From NCBI GenBank assembly GCA_965203505.1, contig OZ241880.1, positions 1,426,001-1,490,000 of the forward strand: DNA of 64,000 nt, given 5' to 3'. Shown here piece after piece: positions 51,854 to 60,091 of the stretch; within the stretch, counting starts at the first letter, position 1; each line of letters starts with the position of its first letter. A model generated the notes under the pieces. It was not told the origin of the DNA and did not search any database. It was given only the letters and a program-made list of their open reading frames with translations. The translations under genes were made by a program, and so were the position numbers. Source of the stretch: Bin127 sp965203505. Lineage in GTDB: Bacteria; Chloroflexota; Dehalococcoidia; Lucifugimonadales; Lucifugimonadaceae.

Positions 51854-52974
51854 AAAAGCGAATCGCAATACTGGGGTCCACGGGTTCCGTCGGTTCGCAG
51901 ACCCTCGATGTAATCCGCCAGTTCCCAGACGAATTCGAAGTCGTTGGCCTTTCCGCGGGCGAGAACGTCGAAAAGCTAGGCGAACAGATCGCCGAGTTCG
52001 GTCCCCGTTATTTCAGCTGCATCGACGAAACGGTCAAAGGGCTTCGCGGCGCCGACAGGATCGCGATGACCGATTTGGCGACTCACGAGGACGTGGATTT
52101 TGTCATGCACGCGACCGCTGGAATGGAAGGATTACCTTGCGCGGTTGCTAGTTTGAGCGCGGGCAAAACAGTTGGTCTGTCGAACAAAGAATCGATCGTG
52201 ATGGCCGGGGGGCAGTTGAAGGAGATCGCCGCAAAGAACGGCGGTACGATACTCCCGATCGATTCCGAACCGAGCGCGTTGTGGCAATGTGTTATCGGCG
52301 AGGAATCTAGACCGCGTCGGTACATCGTCACCGCATCGGGTGGCGCATTCCGAGACAAAACACTGACCGAGTTATCAGACGTAACGCCTGAAGAGGCTTT
52401 GGAGCACCCAACTTGGTCGATGGGCCCCAAGATCACGATCGATTCGGCGACACTGATGAACAAAGCCTTTGAGGTGATCGAAACCGCATGTCTTTTCGAC
52501 GCGGCGTTTGAGGATATCGATGTTGTCATACATCGCCAGAGCATCGTTCACTCGTTAGTCGAGATGAATGACGGTTCGATAAAGGCCCAGCTCAGTTTGC
52601 CAGATATGAGGCACCCAATTCAGTTCGCGCTTTTCTACCCGGAACGGAGATCCAACCCGTCACTGCCAGACTTCAATCTGATAGATGCTGGTGAACTTAC
52701 GTTTGAGTCGATGATTCCCGCCAAATATCCATGTTTCGATTTGGCACTCGAGTACGCTCGGCGCGGCGGGACCTACAACGCGGTTCTCGCCGGTGCGGAT
52801 GAGGCCGCCGTCGATCTCTTCATGCAACGAAAGATCCGATTCACTGACATAGCGGACGCGATCGAGGAGACATTGAAAAGCCACGAAGTAAAACTGGATT
52901 TCTCCGTTGAAGACGCGATGGTCGCCGCCGACTGGGCTTATCGCAGCACTTACTCGAGACACAATCGTGACTGA
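51841..52974 (+). CDS. dxr: 1-deoxy-D-xylulose 5-phosphate reductoisomerase
   Basis: 377 residues. NADPH-binding GSTGSVGSQTLDVI, active-site blocks SNKESIVMAGG, PIDSEPSALWQ, TASGGAFRD, PTWSMGPKITIDSATLMNKAFEVIE and VIHRQSIVHSLVEMNDGS. Second step of the MEP isoprenoid pathway. A second ATG three codons in (MKKRIAILG) is an alternative start. Confidence 0.97.
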   Translation: MARMKKRIAILGSTGSVGSQTLDVIRQFPDEFEVVGLSAGENVEKLGEQIAEFGPRYFSCIDETVKGLRGADRIAMTDLATHEDVDFVMHATAGMEGLPCAVASLSAGKTVGLSNKESIVMAGGQLKEIAAKNGGTILPIDSEPSALWQCVIGEESRPRRYIVTASGGAFRDKTLTELSDVTPEEALEHPTWSMGPKITIDSATLMNKAFEVIETACLFDAAFEDIDVVIHRQSIVHSLVEMNDGSIKAQLSLPDMRHPIQFALFYPERRSNPSLPDFNLIDAGELTFESMIPAKYPCFDLALEYARRGGTYNAVLAGADEAAVDLFMQRKIRFTDIADAIEETLKSHEVKLDFSVEDAMVAADWAYRSTYSRHNRD

Positions 52975-53007
52975 GATGCTGTTTAATTTCAACAGTCGAG
53001 AAAGACG

Positions 53008-54669
53008 ATGAGCACGACCATCATCTATGGACTGCTCGTGGCGGTCCTGATTCTGGGGCCTCTGATCGTCTTGCACGAGTTCGGCCACTATTTTTTGGCT
53101 AAATGGCATCGTGTCAAAGTCTTAGAGTTCGGATTTGGATTCCCGCCGCGAATGTTCGGAATCTGGAGCGGAGATACGCAAGTGTCCACGTCACCCGACA
53201 CGAAGTGGGAAGGCGCATTGGCAGGAGCTGCCGTCGAAGCCGGAGACATGGTGACTATCGTGGGGTACGAAAAGGATGGAGGCAAGATAGAAGCTCTCAC
53301 GGTCAGTCCCTTTGAACGTCAAGACATTTCATTGGCGCAAACTTCACCGACGGTCTTCGTAGGCAAGGTGAAGGGATCGACTTCCGAAGGTATGACAATC
53401 GCCGACATGGTTTGGTCAATCAACTGGTTGCCATTCGGCGGGTTCGTGAAACTCAAAGGCGAAGAGGATCCTTCCGCGGAAGATAGCTTGGCAGGGAAAT
53501 CAGTTATGGCTCGCGTCAGCGTCATCGTAGCGGGCGTGGCAGTGAACGCCGTGCTTCCATTCGTGATTTTCACCGTCGTCGTGATGATCCCGGTTCAATA
53601 CCTTGCCGGCGACGTCGTCGTGGCAAATGTGCTGCCTAATTCGCCCGCTTACGAGGCTGGGGTCCGACCGTTGCAGAAAATTGTCGCAGTTGACGGTCAA
53701 GCCATCACAAACTTCAACGATCTCCAAACCGCGGTCGTCCGCAAACTCGGTCAAGAGTCGCAATGGGAAGTCCAGCGCGGCATCCCGGATCCGTTCGCCC
53801 GCCCGACTGACCCTGAGGTCCACTATCTGGAGGGTGACACCAAGACAGTTACAGTAGTCGCCCGATGGGATCCGCCGCGGCACGACGTGGTCTTGGAGGT
53901 CGACAACCCTGAAACCCAAATCCGGCTCGGAGTGGCGCGCGCATACAACTCGCGAGTCGGCATCAACGACGAGTTGCGCGTCGTATCAGATGGATCAGTA
54001 CGGGACGATCTTTATGAAATCTCGATCTCCGACGCAAGGACTCATTTGCCTGGCGCTCAAGTAGGCGACGTCGTGCCGATTGTTGAATCTGATGACGGTT
54101 CCGGCATCCATTATCTCGACGCTCGTTCCTTCAACTCAGACCTAGGTTCGGTGACGTATCTGCAAGAAGGTGCTGCAGGAGTTCAGCTGCAAATGTTGAA
54201 TGTGCACACCGCGTCTCGTGGCGTTCCGATTACACGCGCCATCCCGGAAGGCATCAGAGAGACCATCGAAGTGATGACGTTGGCGCGGAATACGATCGTA
54301 GGCGCGATCTCGGGATCCAAAAACCCACAGTTCGAAGGTCCGGTCGCAGTCGGCCCTGTAGGTCTCAGTCAACTCTCCGGCGAAGTCGCCACCGCCGACA
54401 TACCGATTACCTCGCGCTTGACGATCATCCTGACGTTGGCCGCGACATTGAGTATGTCTTTGGCGGTCATTAATCTGCTTCCGATTCCGGGCTTGGACGG
54501 TGGCCGTCTCGCATTCGTGATATTGGAGGTTGTGCGCGGCGGTAAACGAGTATCTCCGGAAAAGGAGAATCTCGTTCACCTCGCCGGTTTTGTGCTACTC
54601 ATCGCGCTGATAGTAGTGATCTCGTTTTCGGATATCGCTCGCCTAATCGGCGGCGAACGCTTCCTTTAG
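53008..54669 (+). CDS. rseP: RseP-family site-2 zinc metalloprotease, with insertion
   Basis: 553 residues, M50 family. Zinc motif HEFGH (residues 23-27) in the first helix and the third ligand in NLLPIPGLDGGRLAF near the C-terminus. A PDZ domain follows the second helix (VVANVLPNSPAYEAGVRPLQKIVAVDGQ). The protein cleaves membrane-embedded substrates such as anti-sigma factors. About 80 residues (53-133, with a second PDZ-like GAAVEAGDMVTIVGYEKDG) are inserted before the usual WLPFGGFVKLKGE. The region after PDZ is also long, so the protein exceeds the usual 350-450 residues. Confidence 0.93.
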   Translation: MSTTIIYGLLVAVLILGPLIVLHEFGHYFLAKWHRVKVLEFGFGFPPRMFGIWSGDTQVSTSPDTKWEGALAGAAVEAGDMVTIVGYEKDGGKIEALTVSPFERQDISLAQTSPTVFVGKVKGSTSEGMTIADMVWSINWLPFGGFVKLKGEEDPSAEDSLAGKSVMARVSVIVAGVAVNAVLPFVIFTVVVMIPVQYLAGDVVVANVLPNSPAYEAGVRPLQKIVAVDGQAITNFNDLQTAVVRKLGQESQWEVQRGIPDPFARPTDPEVHYLEGDTKTVTVVARWDPPRHDVVLEVDNPETQIRLGVARAYNSRVGINDELRVVSDGSVRDDLYEISISDARTHLPGAQVGDVVPIVESDDGSGIHYLDARSFNSDLGSVTYLQEGAAGVQLQMLNVHTASRGVPITRAIPEGIRETIEVMTLARNTIVGAISGSKNPQFEGPVAVGPVGLSQLSGEVATADIPITSRLTIILTLAATLSMSLAVINLLPIPGLDGGRLAFVILEVVRGGKRVSPEKENLVHLAGFVLLIALIVVISFSDIARLIGGERFL

Positions 54670-54687
54670 CGGATAATTGAAAGAGAC

Positions 54688-55941
54688 ATGGTTCCCGCAA
54701 TAGAAAATCACGAGACTCCGCGATCAAAAACGCTTCAGGTCATGGTGGGCGACGTGCCCGTTGGAGGCGGTAATCCGGTCGTCGTGCAGTCCATGACCGA
54801 CACGGACACTGCCGATATCGGTTTGACGGTGAACCAAGTCAAATTGCTCGCCGATGCCGGTAGCGAAGTCGTGCGGGTGACGGTCAACAACGATGCAGCC
54901 GCTGAGGCGGTACCAGAAATCGCCAAACGGCTCGCCGATCTCGGGTGCAATGTGCCGATTGTGGGCGATTTCCACTTCATCGGTCACCGACTGCTGCGGG
55001 ACCACCCAGAATGCACCCAGACGCTGGCCAAATTCCGCATCAACCCCGGCAACGTAGGCCGCGGAAAACGCCACGACGAGAATTTCAATACCTTCATAGA
55101 GATCGCGCGCGACCTCGGTAAACCTGTCAGGATAGGTGTCAACGCCGGCAGCCTCGATCAAGAGTTGCTGGTGCAGAAGATGGACGAGAATGCTCGACGG
55201 GCAAACCCTTTGAGCGGCGATGATGTTGAGCGCGAGGCATTGGTGGAGAGCGCGATCGCGAGCGCATCTGCTGCAGTAGATATCGGATTGCCAGAAAATT
55301 CCATGATCATCTCGTGCAAGGTGTCGCGACTCGGCCAGATGGTCTCCGCGTATCGGACGTTATCTCGGTTGACAAACATTCCCTTACACCTCGGTCTCAC
55401 GGAAGCGGGCATGGGTCAGAAAGGGATTGTCGCCACCACCGCCGCGCTGTCGGTGTTGCTTCACGAAGGCATTGGCGATACGATACGGGCGAGTTTGACG
55501 CCGGAAGTCGGTGGTGACCGGGCGAAAGAGGTCAAACTGTGCCAAGACATCCTGCAAGCGCTCGGCATACGCACATTTCGACCCTCCGTCACAGCCTGTC
55601 CGGGTTGTGGCCGAACGACGTCAACTCTGTTCCGCGAGCTCGCCAGCGAAATCCAGACCAAGATCGACATCAATCTTCCGAGTTGGAAAAAACAGTACCC
55701 GGGTTCCGAAACGCTCAAGGTAGCCGTGATGGGATGCGTAGTGAACGGTCCGGGTGAGTCGCGTGCTGCGGATATCGGAATATCCTTACCCGGCAGCGGC
55801 GAGAGCCCGCGCGCCCCAGTGTTCGTTGACGGAAAGCGCGATCGCTTGCTATCGGGTCCTACAATCGCCGAAGACTTCATCGGCATGGTCGATGACTATG
55901 TTGAGAACCGATGGGGCAGGGACAACGGCGAATCGAAATAG
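54688..55941 (+). CDS. ispG: 4-hydroxy-3-methylbut-2-enyl diphosphate synthase
   Basis: 417 residues. TIM-barrel blocks VVVQSMTDTDTADI, RVTVNNDAAAEAVPEIAKRL, FRINPGNVG and IGVNAGSLD. The [4Fe-4S] cysteines lie in TACPGCGRTT and MGCVVNGPGES. It catalyses the penultimate step of the MEP pathway. Its tail overlaps only a spurious upstream extension of proS. Confidence 0.96.
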   Translation: MVPAIENHETPRSKTLQVMVGDVPVGGGNPVVVQSMTDTDTADIGLTVNQVKLLADAGSEVVRVTVNNDAAAEAVPEIAKRLADLGCNVPIVGDFHFIGHRLLRDHPECTQTLAKFRINPGNVGRGKRHDENFNTFIEIARDLGKPVRIGVNAGSLDQELLVQKMDENARRANPLSGDDVEREALVESAIASASAAVDIGLPENSMIISCKVSRLGQMVSAYRTLSRLTNIPLHLGLTEAGMGQKGIVATTAALSVLLHEGIGDTIRASLTPEVGGDRAKEVKLCQDILQALGIRTFRPSVTACPGCGRTTSTLFRELASEIQTKIDINLPSWKKQYPGSETLKVAVMGCVVNGPGESRAADIGISLPGSGESPRAPVFVDGKRDRLLSGPTIAEDFIGMVDDYVENRWGRDNGESK

Positions 55942-55973
55942 CATTCGTCTGGCGAAACGGAAATCGAGGAACG

Positions 55974-57689
55974 ATGAGAGCATCGCAGTTCTACATCAAA
56001 ACGACGCGGGAAGCCCCGGTTGAGGCCGAAACAATCAGCCATCAGTACCTTACGCGGGCGAGCTTCATCCAACAAGTCGCGGCAGGAATCTTCAGCATCA
56101 TGCCGTTGGGTTGGAGAAGTTTGGACAAGATCCGCAACATCATCCGGGAGGAGATGAACAACGCCGGCGCGCTCGAAGTCACGATGCCGGTCGTGCAACC
56201 GCGTTCAATCTGGGAGGAGAGCGGACGCGCCGATACTTACGTCCCTCCGCTCGCTCAATTCTCGGATCGACGAGAACGAGAGATGGTTCTCGCACCGACG
56301 CACGAAGAAACGGTGTCAATAATGGGGCGCTACGGCATCGAGAGCTATCGGGATATGCCGTTGAGGCTTTATCAGATTCAAACCAAATTCCGCGATGAAA
56401 CGCGTTCCCGCGGTGGGTTGCTACGAGTTCGCGAATTCGAAATGAAGGACGCGTACTCGTTCGATGCCGATTCCGAAGGAATGGACGCTAGCTACGAAGC
56501 GATGGCGGAGGCGTATCACAATATTTTCTCTCGCTGCGGGTTGAACGCGGTGATGGTCGAGGCCGACTCAGGGTCCATAGGCGGCAAAGACTCCGCAGAG
56601 TTCGCACTGCTTGCGGAAAGCGGTGAAGACACAGTATTGATTTGCGATTCGGTCGGTTGCGATTACGGCGCGAATCTCGAAAAGGCGGAGTTTAAGAAAT
56701 TAACGAACGCCAGCGAAATTCCTGCTGGAGTTGAGAAGTTCGCCACGCCCGGGATCAAAACTATCGAAGCCTTGGCGGATGCAGAAGGGGTTTCGAGCGC
56801 CAAAACAGCCAAGGCCGTTTTCTACACGATTGAGGGCCAAGTTTACGTTGTGGTGATCCGCGGAGACTACGAAGTCAACGAAACCAAACTACGAAACTTG
56901 ATGGGCGGTCACGAGCCGCGTTTGGCCACCCCAGAAGAGGTTGAGATTGCTGGGTTCCCGGCAGGTTCGGCATCAGCAGTAGACATCGACAGCGCATTGG
57001 TAGTCGCAGACGAGTCTGCAACCCAGAACACAAACTTGCTCGCGGGTGCTAACGAAGATGGTTACCATCTCCGCAATGTGAATTTCGGTCGAGATTGGTC
57101 GGCGGACCACATCGGCGATATTGCAGCCGCGCTCGATGGTCACGAATGCTCAAGGTGTAATGACGGACAATTGAAGGAGTTTCGAGGCATCGAAGTCGGC
57201 CATATTTTCAAGCTGGTGACGATCTACAGCGACGCGATGGACGTCAAATTCAACGATGCCGACGGCAGCATACAGTCCGCTTATATGGGTTGCTACGGCA
57301 TCGGCACGGGGCGACTCTTGGCCGCCGCTGTGGAAGCAAACCACGATGACCGCGGGATCGTTTTCCCAAGATCCATAGCTCCGTTCGAGGTCGTAGTGAT
57401 CGGTGTCAATATGCACAACAACGATGAGGTGTCGACGCAAGCGGAGCAACTATACAGACGGCTCAATGAGGCAGGAGTCGACACTCTCTTGGATGATCGC
57501 GAGGAAGGCCCGGGAGCTAAATTCGCCGATGCCGATTTGATTGGTATCCCGGTCCGGGCTGTGGTTAGCCCTAGAAGCCTCAAAAACGGGGGTATCGAAG
57601 TCAAGCATCGGCGTCAACCACCGTCTGAATCCGCCATTCACTCACCTACAGACGCGGTCGCGGCGATTTGCGAAGCACTTTCCTCTTAG
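55974..57689 (+). CDS. proS: Prolyl-tRNA synthetase, bacterial type
   Basis: 571 residues from ATG 55974 (MRASQFYIKTTREAP), chosen because it aligns with the family N-terminus; an in-frame ATG at 55911 lies inside ispG. Class II motif 1 (AAGIFSIMPLGWRSLDKI), motif 2 (FRDETRSRGGLLRVREFEMKD) and motif 3 (GCYGIGTGRLLAA) are present. An editing insertion is in the middle, and the anticodon-binding domain (GAKFADADLIGIPVRAVV) at the end. Charges tRNA-Pro. Confidence 0.96.
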   Translation: MRASQFYIKTTREAPVEAETISHQYLTRASFIQQVAAGIFSIMPLGWRSLDKIRNIIREEMNNAGALEVTMPVVQPRSIWEESGRADTYVPPLAQFSDRREREMVLAPTHEETVSIMGRYGIESYRDMPLRLYQIQTKFRDETRSRGGLLRVREFEMKDAYSFDADSEGMDASYEAMAEAYHNIFSRCGLNAVMVEADSGSIGGKDSAEFALLAESGEDTVLICDSVGCDYGANLEKAEFKKLTNASEIPAGVEKFATPGIKTIEALADAEGVSSAKTAKAVFYTIEGQVYVVVIRGDYEVNETKLRNLMGGHEPRLATPEEVEIAGFPAGSASAVDIDSALVVADESATQNTNLLAGANEDGYHLRNVNFGRDWSADHIGDIAAALDGHECSRCNDGQLKEFRGIEVGHIFKLVTIYSDAMDVKFNDADGSIQSAYMGCYGIGTGRLLAAAVEANHDDRGIVFPRSIAPFEVVVIGVNMHNNDEVSTQAEQLYRRLNEAGVDTLLDDREEGPGAKFADADLIGIPVRAVVSPRSLKNGGIEVKHRRQPPSESAIHSPTDAVAAICEALSS

Positions 57690-57721
57690 CTCTTTACGAG
57701 AAATGGAGGCGTGACTTTTGC

Positions 57722-57752
57722 ATCACGAACGCGCCGAAACGCGGCGCGTGAT
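57722..57752 (+). terminator. Imperfect hairpin after proS
   Basis: Outer atcac/gtgat and inner cgcgcc/ggcgcg pairs form a bulged stem around gaaacgc, 33 bp after the proS stop. No T-run follows, so it may only stabilise the 3' end of the upstream message. Confidence 0.4.
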
Positions 57753-57814
57753 TCGGTTCGACGTGTTACAGTTGAATCATTAAGAACGCGCGTTGCGAGA
57801 GCGATGTGTTGAGG

Positions 57815-57843
57815 AAGTGGGCGTCAGCCCACTTTTTATTTTG
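57815..57843 (+). terminator. nusA leader: Leader terminator/attenuator upstream of nusA
   Basis: Stem aagtgggc/gcccactt with 4-nt loop gtca, followed by tttattttg: a textbook intrinsic terminator only 54 nt before the nusA start. Similar terminators precede the (rimP-)nusA operon in many bacteria and mediate NusA autoregulation in Bacillus. The same role is inferred here. Confidence 0.8.
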
Positions 57844-57896
57844 AGGGGATTCTCCTCTTCTGCACAACGCTTCGCGATCAATGGAGGACCGACAAG

Positions 57897-59747
57897 ATGA
57901 AGAGCGACATGCTGCTCGCAGTAATGCAGCTGTCTGCAGAACGCAATCTTCCGCAAGAGTCGGTCGTCTCCGCATTTGAAGACGCCATCGCAGCGGCGTA
58001 CCGCCGGGACCCTGCAGCCGAAGATCAAGATGTGACAGTCCAACTCGATCCCGAGAGTGGCGAAGTCATCATCAACACAGTGGTGCACGTCGTCGATGAG
58101 ATCGATGAAATCGACCCTCGAGGCCAGATCAACGTGGATCAAGCGCAATCGTTGAGCGCCGACGCCCAAGCGGGCGACGACATCATCACTGGGGTTTTGG
58201 AATTCACCCCTCAAAGGATCGCTGCAAGAACCGTTACACAGGTTCTTATGCAACGTTTGCGTAGCGCAGAGCGGCGATTGGTATATGAACAGTACGCCGA
58301 TAAAGAAGGTGAGATCATATCGGCGCCCGTCCGTCGCGTCGCTTCCCCGAGGGGAGAAGACGTGATTGCGACGAAACCGACAGTGTTTGTCGACCTCGGC
58401 AAAGCCGATGCCACGATGCCGGGTGATGAACAAAGCCCCAACGAACGCTATCGCACTGGGATGGAGTTGAAGCTTTACGTCACGAGAGTGAGCGATCACA
58501 CTTCAGACGGTGAAGGAGCACCTGAAATCATCGTTTCCCGACGCCATCCCATGTTGCTGAGGCGGTTGATGGAACTCGAAGTGCCAGAGGTTAAGTCCGG
58601 GTTAGTCGAGATCAAATCGATCGCACGACAAGCCGGCGCCCGGAGCAAAGTCGCAGTCTATTCGAACAAACACGACGTTGACCCGATCGGCGCTTGCGTC
58701 GGACTTAGGGGCATTCGCATCCAGAACATCGTCACTGAACTGATGGGTGAGAAGATCGACATTTTGGAATGGAGTGACGATCCTTCAGTATTCATCGCCA
58801 ACTCGCTCGGCCCCGCTCAGGTCGAAGAGGTCATAGTGGTTGACGAACAGACCGCCGAAGTCATTGTTCCTGAAAACCAACTTTCACTCGCCATCGGCAA
58901 GGAAGGGCAAAACGTTTCGCTTGCGACGCGGTTGACGAATTTCCGAATCGATATCAAAGGATCCGCAGCGTACGCAGAAGAGTTGATCGAACGCCAACGC
59001 CAACGGGAGGCAGAAGCCGCTCGCAAAGCCGCGGAAGAGGAAGAAGCTCGATTGGCGGAAGAGGCAATTCTTGCCGACCAAGCTGCAGCCGCGAAAGCCG
59101 CCGCGGAAGAAGAACGCCAGCGATTGCTTGCGGTCGAAGAAGCCGAAGCCGCAGCCGCTGCTGCGCTCGCCGAAACTCCCGTGTTCGTTCCAGATGCCGA
59201 AGTGGTTCCTGAACCCGTTGTCGAAACGCCAATCGAATCTGATATCGAGGTTGAAGACCTAGTCGAGATTGAGGAGCTAGTTGAGGTTCAACCCCTCGCA
59301 GAGCAAGACGTTGAGTTGGTATCCGAAACGGTCGACGAGGTTCTCGCTGCCGAAGAAGATAAAGCCGATGACACTGAATCGTCGGTTCCGTCTCTATTCG
59401 TACCGGATGTAAAACGACCCGAACCCGAACCGGTTGTTGAGGAAGAACCGGAAGAGGACCTCGATCTTGAGTTGCTTGAACTTGAAGAGAAACTCAAGGA
59501 ACTCGAACTCGAAGAGCAAGAGCGACTTGAAGCCGAACGCGAAGCGGCAGAGTTGGAATCGCTTGAACAAGATATCGATTCTGACGAACTTTGGGCGTTA
59601 CCGGATGATTTGCAGGTCGCGCCCGAGGCTCCGGATTCAGGACTGCGTTTCGCGGAGGACATATCGGGGTACCGCGACGAAGAGGGTCGACGCGGCTCTG
59701 GTCGTGGTGGACGCCGAAGCGGCGGTGCGCGCCGCACTAGGCGTTAA
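57897..59747 (+). CDS. nusA: Transcription termination/antitermination factor NusA with long acidic tail
   Basis: 616 residues. The N-terminal RNAP-binding domain (MLLAVMQLSAERNLP...VVSAFEDAIAAAYRR), S1 domain, and two KH domains (DPIGACVGLRGIRIQNIVTEL; NQLSLAIGKEGQNVSLATRL) fill residues 1-360. The remaining 250 residues are extra: Ala/Glu-rich helix, then Val/Glu/Pro-rich acidic stretches, then a Gly/Arg-rich end (RRGSGRGGRRSGGARRTRR). The charge switch from acidic to basic suggests an RNA- or polymerase-binding tail. The gene usually preceding it, rimP, is absent here. Confidence 0.95.
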   Translation: MKSDMLLAVMQLSAERNLPQESVVSAFEDAIAAAYRRDPAAEDQDVTVQLDPESGEVIINTVVHVVDEIDEIDPRGQINVDQAQSLSADAQAGDDIITGVLEFTPQRIAARTVTQVLMQRLRSAERRLVYEQYADKEGEIISAPVRRVASPRGEDVIATKPTVFVDLGKADATMPGDEQSPNERYRTGMELKLYVTRVSDHTSDGEGAPEIIVSRRHPMLLRRLMELEVPEVKSGLVEIKSIARQAGARSKVAVYSNKHDVDPIGACVGLRGIRIQNIVTELMGEKIDILEWSDDPSVFIANSLGPAQVEEVIVVDEQTAEVIVPENQLSLAIGKEGQNVSLATRLTNFRIDIKGSAAYAEELIERQRQREAEAARKAAEEEEARLAEEAILADQAAAAKAAAEEERQRLLAVEEAEAAAAAALAETPVFVPDAEVVPEPVVETPIESDIEVEDLVEIEELVEVQPLAEQDVELVSETVDEVLAAEEDKADDTESSVPSLFVPDVKRPEPEPVVEEEPEEDLDLELLELEEKLKELELEEQERLEAEREAAELESLEQDIDSDELWALPDDLQVAPEAPDSGLRFAEDISGYRDEEGRRGSGRGGRRSGGARRTRR

Positions 59748-59784
59748 ACTTCCGTAACCGACGCGTCAACAGGTAGGTGTTGAG

Positions 59785-60060
59785 ATGCCGCGTAAACGGC
59801 ACTCGCCGATTCGCATGTGTCTAACGTGCGGGCAGCGGCGGCCGAAAGACACGATGCTACGCATTGTTCGGGTGCCAGACGGATCGGTTAGGCTCGACGA
59901 GGGTGAAAATATCAACGGTCGAGGGTGTTACATATGCGCGGAGTCGGCGAATTTCGATGCGAAGGAAATTAACGGTAAGATTAAGAGAGCCCTCAGCCTA
60001 AATATGGACGTCCCGCCAGAGCTATTCGCCAGTATCGAGACGCGGACCAAGTCATCATGA
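59785..60060 (+). CDS. ylxR: YlxR family RNA-binding protein
   Basis: 91 residues. The conserved block RMCLTCGQRRPKDTMLRIVRVPDG, then GRGCYICAES, is the YlxR (DUF448) signature. Between nusA and infB, its standard position. Reported to bind RNA and, in some bacteria, RNase P RNA. Extra cysteines (CLTC, CYIC) could bind a metal. Confidence 0.92.
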   Translation: MPRKRHSPIRMCLTCGQRRPKDTMLRIVRVPDGSVRLDEGENINGRGCYICAESANFDAKEINGKIKRALSLNMDVPPELFASIETRTKSS

Positions 60061-60091
60061 ACGATTGGCGCACGAGGGCATCGAGACACAC

